Positions 59,804 to 64,000 of a DNA stretch of 64,000 nt are shown piece by piece. The translations under genes and the position numbers were made by a program. Numbering within the stretch: position 1 is the first letter of the stretch; every line of letters starts with the position of its first letter. Source of the DNA: JAVVHH01 sp965199585. Lineage in GTDB: Bacteria > Pseudomonadota > Alphaproteobacteria > Acetobacterales > Acetobacteraceae. The notes beneath the pieces are model-generated. The model was not told the origin of the DNA. It ran no database searches and worked only from the letters and a program-made list of their open reading frames with translations. Location: the NCBI GenBank assembly GCA_965199585.1, contig CBDASI010000002.1, forward strand, positions 3,286,001-3,350,000. Direction: 5' to 3'.

Positions 59804-60868
59804 TCAATCCGACGACTGGTTTGGAGGTGTTTTGGGCCGGCGGGCGAGCTTTCGCAATGTCGCAACGCCGCGAAAGAAGTCACGAACCGGCTCGGCCGGG
59901 CTGCCGACGATGTCAGCGCCCTCCTGCACGTCGCTCATCACCCCTGCTTGAGCGCCGATCCGAACCTTCTTGCCGACGGTGAGGTGCCCGGCGATGCCGA
60001 CCTGCGCCGCAACGACGACGAAGTCGCCGAGCGTGGTCGACCCCGCAATTCCCGCCTGCGCCACGATCACGCAGCAGCGGCCGACCCGGACGTTGTGACC
60101 GATCATGACCATGTTATCGATCCGGCAGCCGGCACCGATGACGGTATCCTGCATCGAGCCACGGTCGATCGTCGTATTGGCGCCGATCTCGACATCGTTC
60201 TCGATCATGACCCGGCCAAGCTGCGGCACGCTCAGAAAGCCTCGATCGGTCTGAGCGAAACCGAACCCGTCCTGCCCGATCCGCACGCCCGGTAACAGCG
60301 TGACCCGGTCGCCGACGACCGCGTGCGACACCGTCACCAACGCGCCAATCCGGCAATCCGCGCCAATGATGACACCTTCGGCGATCTGCGACCCCGGCCC
60401 AATCCGGGAGCGCGCGCCGATGATGGCTTTAGCCTCGACGACGGCGTTCGGCCCAATCTCGGCCGTGGGGTCGACCTGCGCCGACGGATCGATCACGGCG
60501 CTGGCATGCACGCCCGGCTTGGGCGGCGGCGGCGGGAAGAATAGCGTCGCGACCCGGGCCCAAGCGACGTAGGGCGTCGATGTCGGCAACGCGACGCTCG
60601 TTGGCGGCACGTGGGCGGCCAACTCCGGATGCACGATCACCGCCCCGGCCCGCGTCGTCGCCAGCAAATCGGCATAGCGACGGTTGTCGAGAAAACTAAC
60701 GTGATCAGGGCCCGCTGTCTGCAACGGCGCCACGCCCTGGATCAGCGTATCCCCATGGTCGAGCGCAGCGCCGGCGACCTTGGCGATCTCGGCCAGCCGA
60801 TGGGGGCCGGTTCGGGCGAAGAAACGCGGGTCGCCCGGCAGCAACTCGCGCGGATCGGTGTCGGCCAA
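59804..60868 (-). CDS. lpxD: UDP-3-O-acylglucosamine N-acyltransferase LpxD
   Basis: 354 residues. An N-terminal uridine-binding domain ('HVSFLDNRRYADLLATTRAGAVIV' region, 54-77) is followed by a long hexapeptide beta-helix, with 'FGFAQTDRGFLSVPQLGRV' and catalytic His in 'NMVMIGHNVRVG', and a C-terminal helix. It adds the second 3-hydroxyacyl chain in lipid A synthesis. It starts 6 bases after the ompH stop. Confidence 0.96.
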   Translation of the reverse strand: MADTDPRELLPGDPRFFARTGPHRLAEIAKVAGAALDHGDTLIQGVAPLQTAGPDHVSFLDNRRYADLLATTRAGAVIVHPELAAHVPPTSVALPTSTPYVAWARVATLFFPPPPPKPGVHASAVIDPSAQVDPTAEIGPNAVVEAKAIIGARSRIGPGSQIAEGVIIGADCRIGALVTVSHAVVGDRVTLLPGVRIGQDGFGFAQTDRGFLSVPQLGRVMIENDVEIGANTTIDRGSMQDTVIGAGCRIDNMVMIGHNVRVGRCCVIVAQAGIAGSTTLGDFVVVAAQVGIAGHLTVGKKVRIGAQAGVMSDVQEGADIVGSPAEPVRDFFRGVATLRKLARRPKTPPNQSSD

Positions 60869-60874
60869 CGCTTC

Positions 60875-61798
60875 CTACGGCTTTGCTGGCTTGGCAGACG
60901 CGGGTGCTGGCGTCGCCGGAACGGCGCCGGGCTGAGTGCCCGGTGTGGTGGCCTGTAAAGTCGTCGGTGTCACCGCCGGGTTGGTCGGCGCCTGTGCCAT
61001 CGGCGGCGAGACACCGTCGGCGGGCAGTGCGACAGTCGGCAACGTCTTGTTCAGCTGCGTCACCACCTGCTCGGTGATGTCGAACTCGTTGACGTTGAGC
61101 GCCACCTGCGCGCGGTGCAGGACGATGTTCATCCCATGGCTTTCCGACACCTGACGAATGACGCTGACCAGCATCCGTTCGATCTGGGCAAGGCCATATT
61201 GCCCGGCCTCCTGAATGATCCGGTTGCGATCACGGAAGGTGCGCTGCGCACTGGTGATCCGGTCCTGCAGCTCCTTTTCGCGGGCGCGGATCTGGTCGGC
61301 GCTTAGCTTGCTTCGCTCGTTGGCCAGCGCCTGCTGCATCTCGCGCCAGACGACCTGCTCCTTCTGCGCATCCTCGTTGAGCTTCTCGCGACGCTCGCCG
61401 ATGGTCTTCTCGACCTGCTGGGCCGCCGAGGAGGCCCGCATGATCTCGGGGATGCCGAGCACGCCAATCGAGGCGGCCGGCGGCGCCGCCGACTTGGCCA
61501 GCGCCGGCAAGTCGGGCGCGGGCGGCAGCTGGAGCTGCATCGGCGGTCCCTCGTCCGGTGCCGCGCCGGCCACCCCGGCAGGTGCCTGTTGCTGCTGCAT
61601 CGGCGGCGGTGTCTGCACCTGGCGCGGCTGCGGCTGCGGGCGCGGCTGCGGGCGTTGCTGCGGTTGCGCCGATTGCTGCGCCGGCCGGTTAGAGGGCGGA
61701 ATGAAGTAGCCCGGGTTCGACTGGGCGAGCACCGGTGCGAGCGGAAGCGTCAGACCGGCGGCGAGCACGGTCGGGCGAATAAGGCGTGAGATGAACAA
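60875..61798 (-). CDS. OmpH/Skp-family periplasmic chaperone
   Basis: 307 residues. TTG 61798 is chosen: GAGG lies 9 bases upstream and it starts a clean signal peptide ('LFISRLIRPTVLAAGLTLPL', cleavage after 'VLAQ'); an ATG at 61846 would overlap bamA by 47 bases and spoil the signal. Residues ~28-90 are a Gln/Pro-rich linker, unusually long for the family; ~105-215 form the OmpH coiled-coil ('IGVLGIPEIMRASSAAQQVE', 'RDRNRIIQEAGQYGLAQIERM'); the tail (~250-307) is Pro/Thr/Ala-rich. The chaperone shuttles outer-membrane proteins to BamA, its upstream neighbour. Genuine Skp is about 160 residues, so almost half this protein is low-complexity addition. Confidence 0.88.
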   Translation of the reverse strand: MFISRLIRPTVLAAGLTLPLAPVLAQSNPGYFIPPSNRPAQQSAQPQQRPQPRPQPQPRQVQTPPPMQQQQAPAGVAGAAPDEGPPMQLQLPPAPDLPALAKSAAPPAASIGVLGIPEIMRASSAAQQVEKTIGERREKLNEDAQKEQVVWREMQQALANERSKLSADQIRAREKELQDRITSAQRTFRDRNRIIQEAGQYGLAQIERMLVSVIRQVSESHGMNIVLHRAQVALNVNEFDITEQVVTQLNKTLPTVALPADGVSPPMAQAPTNPAVTPTTLQATTPGTQPGAVPATPAPASAKPAKP

Positions 61799-61799
61799 G

Positions 61800-64000
61800 T
61801 TAGAACCTCGTGCCGAAGCCAAAGCGGAAAAGCTGGGTCTGGTCATTTGTTTGCTTCACGACAGCCTCGGCGATGTCGATGTTGATCAATCCGAACGGCG
61901 TCTTCCACGACACGCCCACGCCTGCGCCGACGCGGGGCGCCGCGCTGTTGGTCACGACGGTCCCAGCCAGCTGCGTTACCTTCGACAAGGAACCGATATC
62001 GACGAAGGCGCGGCCCGAGAGACCGAAATCTGAAGAGATCGGCAGCGGGAAGCGCAGTTCGGTGGTCTGAGTGTAGATCACCCGACCGCCGATGCTGTCG
62101 ATCGAGTTGGTGCCGACGGCGTGCGGGCCGGCACCGCCGGACTGGAAGCCGCGCAGGTTGTCGCCGCCCAGGAAGAACCGGTCGATGATTTTCTCTTCGC
62201 GCCCGAGCTGCTCGAGGTAGCCACCCCCCGCCGACAAGGCGAGGACCCATGCATCGTCGCCCGTGATCGATTCGAGGGGGATGTAGTAGTTCGTGTCGAC
62301 CTTCGAACGCAGGTAATGCGCGGTACCGCCGATGCCGGCGAAGTCGACGCCGACGCGCACGAGGCCGCCCGCATGCGGATCGACGCGGCTGTCGCGGTAG
62401 TCGACCGACACGGTCGTCCCGAGCTGCGACAGCAGCGATTCGCCGGCCTGATTGGTGATGTAGACGCTGGCGCCCGACTGGATGTCGTACACGTTCCGAT
62501 CGACCAGCGAGTAAGTCCAGGCCTGCCGCAGATGCTCGTTGAACTCGTAGCCGAGCCGCAGCGCGCCACCGGTGCGCCGCTCGCTGTAGGCGGCGATCGT
62601 CTGGTTGTTGTTGCGGATATGGAACAGGTCGAAGCCCGCGGCGAGGTTGCGGTCGAGGAAGAACGGGTCGGTGACCGACAGGTCCACCTGGCTGCTCTTC
62701 TGTGCCAGCACGCCGTTGACGCTCGCGTCGATGCCGGTGCCGATCAGGTTACGCTCGCGCAGGCCGACGTTGACCAGTGCGCCGGCGTCGGTCGAGTAGC
62801 CGCCGCCCAGCGTGAGTTCGCCCGTCGCCTTTTCGTCGACCACCGTGTTGATGATCGCCCGGTCCGGCGCCGAGCCCGGCGACGGCGTCACGGTCACGCC
62901 GTTGAAGTAGCCGAGATCCTGCAACCGCTGCCGGGTCACTCGGGCGGCGGAGGAATCGAACGCGTCGCCTTCGGCAATGCGGAACTCGCGGCGGATCACC
63001 TTGTCCTTGGTACGCGTGTTGCCCGAAATGTCGATCCGCTCGACGTAGACACGCGGGCCCTCGCCGATGTCGAACACTAAGTCGACCGTGTGCTTGACCC
63101 GGTCGCGCGCGATCCGCGGCTTGACCTCGACGAAGGCGTAGCCGCGCTGCTGGATCGCGTCCTGCAGCGCCTGCGACGTCTTCTCGACGGCGTCGCCGTC
63201 ATAGGTGTCGCCCGGCCCGATGCCGACCAGCGGCTTGAGCGGGTCGACGTCGAGGTTGCGCAGCTTGCTGTCGATGTCGACCTTGCCGACGGTGTATTTC
63301 TCGCCCTCGTTCAGCACGAACGTCAGCAGGAACGCCGACCGGTCCGGCACGAGCTCTGCGGTGGCGCTCTTGACCTCGAAATCGGCATAACCGTTCTTGA
63401 GGTAGAACCGGCGCAGCAGCTCCTTGTCGAAGTTCACCCGCTCCGGGTCGTACTGATCGTTGTTGGACAGGAAACGCCAGAATGCCTCCTCGCGGCTCGC
63501 CACGACTTCGCGCAGGCGGTTCTCACTGAAAGCCTTGTTGCCGACCACGGCGATGCGGCTGATGAGCGTGGTCGCGCCCTCGTTCATCTCGAACACGACG
63601 TCGACGCGGTTCTGGTCGAGCCGGATGATCTTCGGCTCCACCGTCGCGGCATAGCGGCCGGCCTTGGCATAGGCGTTGAGAATCCGCTGGCGGTCCGCCT
63701 GGGCCAATTGCGGCGTGAACACCGAGCGCGGCTTCAGCTGCACGGAGGTGCGCAGCTGCTCATCGGTGAGCTTGCGGTTCCCCTCGAAGGCGATGCGGTT
63801 GATAATTGGGTTCTCGACCACCTTGACGACCAGCGTACCACCTTGGCGCTGGAACGAGACGTCGGCGAAGAGGCCGGTGGAGAACAGGCTCTTGAGGCTG
63901 CGGTCGACGCGGTCGGCGTCGTAGGCATCACCGGGCTGCACCAGCATGTAGGAGCGGATCGTGCTCTCCTCGATCCGCTGGTTGCCCTCAATCTTGATCG
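61800..64000 (-). CDS. bamA: outer membrane protein assembly factor BamA, 5' truncated at window edge
   Basis: About 733 C-terminal residues are visible; the frame continues past 64000 (first visible codons read 'IKIEGNQRIEESTIRSYML', the strand and helix of POTRA 1). Several POTRA domains follow (for example 'VKVVENPIINRIAFEGNRKL', 'ISRIAVVGNKAFSENRLREV', 'VYVERIDISGNTRTKDKVIRREF'), then a 16-strand beta-barrel from about 62850 on, with the lid-loop 'RGF' motif ('LRGFQSGGAGP') and the C-terminal 'FRFGFGTRF' ending in Phe, the outer-membrane insertion signal. BamA is the core of the complex that folds outer-membrane proteins. ompH follows it, its TTG lying beside the bamA stop. Confidence 0.96.
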   Translation of the reverse strand, partial: IKIEGNQRIEESTIRSYMLVQPGDAYDADRVDRSLKSLFSTGLFADVSFQRQGGTLVVKVVENPIINRIAFEGNRKLTDEQLRTSVQLKPRSVFTPQLAQADRQRILNAYAKAGRYAATVEPKIIRLDQNRVDVVFEMNEGATTLISRIAVVGNKAFSENRLREVVASREEAFWRFLSNNDQYDPERVNFDKELLRRFYLKNGYADFEVKSATAELVPDRSAFLLTFVLNEGEKYTVGKVDIDSKLRNLDVDPLKPLVGIGPGDTYDGDAVEKTSQALQDAIQQRGYAFVEVKPRIARDRVKHTVDLVFDIGEGPRVYVERIDISGNTRTKDKVIRREFRIAEGDAFDSSAARVTRQRLQDLGYFNGVTVTPSPGSAPDRAIINTVVDEKATGELTLGGGYSTDAGALVNVGLRERNLIGTGIDASVNGVLAQKSSQVDLSVTDPFFLDRNLAAGFDLFHIRNNNQTIAAYSERRTGGALRLGYEFNEHLRQAWTYSLVDRNVYDIQSGASVYITNQAGESLLSQLGTTVSVDYRDSRVDPHAGGLVRVGVDFAGIGGTAHYLRSKVDTNYYIPLESITGDDAWVLALSAGGGYLEQLGREEKIIDRFFLGGDNLRGFQSGGAGPHAVGTNSIDSIGGRVIYTQTTELRFPLPISSDFGLSGRAFVDIGSLSKVTQLAGTVVTNSAAPRVGAGVGVSWKTPFGLINIDIAEAVVKQTNDQTQLFRFGFGTRF

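Noticed and set aside
1..64000. CRISPR arrays, insertion sequences, prophage or toxin-antitoxin genes
   Set aside because: No regularly spaced direct repeats, transposase, integrase or phage structural motifs were found.

Overview
The window is about two-thirds G+C, densely packed, and reads as ordinary alphaproteobacterial chromosome. The best markers are a complete PhyR-NepR-EcfG general stress response locus, found only in Alphaproteobacteria, the bamA-ompH-lpxD-fabZ-lpxA-lpxI block (LpxI rather than LpxH), and gatCAB. The flavour (GlgE/TreS-maltokinase cluster, LpxI, N-formylglutamate amidohydrolase) suggests Rhodospirillales/Acetobacterales, but that placement is an inference. There is no integrase, transposase, prophage or CRISPR array, and no gene-free stretch exceeds 300 bases.

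Layout. 1-610: 3' end of an SbmA/YddA-type ABC transporter. 571-7235 (minus): M20 amidohydrolase, cydD, cydC, a small OmpA-like protein and recQ, tightly packed. 7293-10571: general stress response locus, with ecfG2, ecfG1, nepR and a HisKA_2-type histidine kinase on the minus strand and phyR diverging. 10629-27112 (plus): a seven-gene operon, glgE, treS-maltokinase, glgB, treZ, malQ, treY and otsA, with five of six junctions overlapping by ATGA. 27115-29282: alcohol dehydrogenase and a methyltransferase. 29286-33548 (minus): peptide-type ABC importer without ATPases plus a D-2-hydroxyacid dehydrogenase. 33731-36326: TauE/SafE permease and a TPR-glycosyltransferase-like protein. 36309-38870 (minus): NitT/TauT-type ABC importer. 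38971-43006: ABC-F ATPase and malate synthase G, closed by a bidirectional terminator shared with tRNA-Val(GAC). 43240-48619: N-formylglutamate amidohydrolase, lytic transglycosylase, acyl-CoA dehydrogenase, a stand-alone receiver protein, a DUF5648-repeat protein and tRNA-Ser(GCT). 48669-53202 (minus): glutathione transferase, DoxX-like protein, gatB, gatA, gatC. 53251-54630: ruvX and a DUF808 membrane protein. 54631-58085 (minus): ycjF, ycjX, gloA, lpxI. 58163-64000: an antisense small ORF, then lpxA, fabZ, lpxD, ompH and 5'-truncated bamA (minus).

How the genes fit together. The most striking unit is the stress regulon core lying directly against a carbohydrate operon that can, on paper, run a closed loop. 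TreS interconverts trehalose and maltose, its fused maltokinase makes maltose-1-phosphate, GlgE polymerises that to alpha-1,4-glucan, GlgB branches it, and TreY/TreZ cut trehalose back out of the glucan, with MalQ redistributing short chains. OtsA adds a UDP-glucose entry point. phyR and glgE are co-directional and 57 bases apart, so coupling of stress signalling to trehalose/glucan supply is likely, although no canonical EcfG promoter could be found by eye. The GlgE here carries about 320 extra N-terminal residues that look like a decayed GH13 module; this is the least described protein feature in the window.
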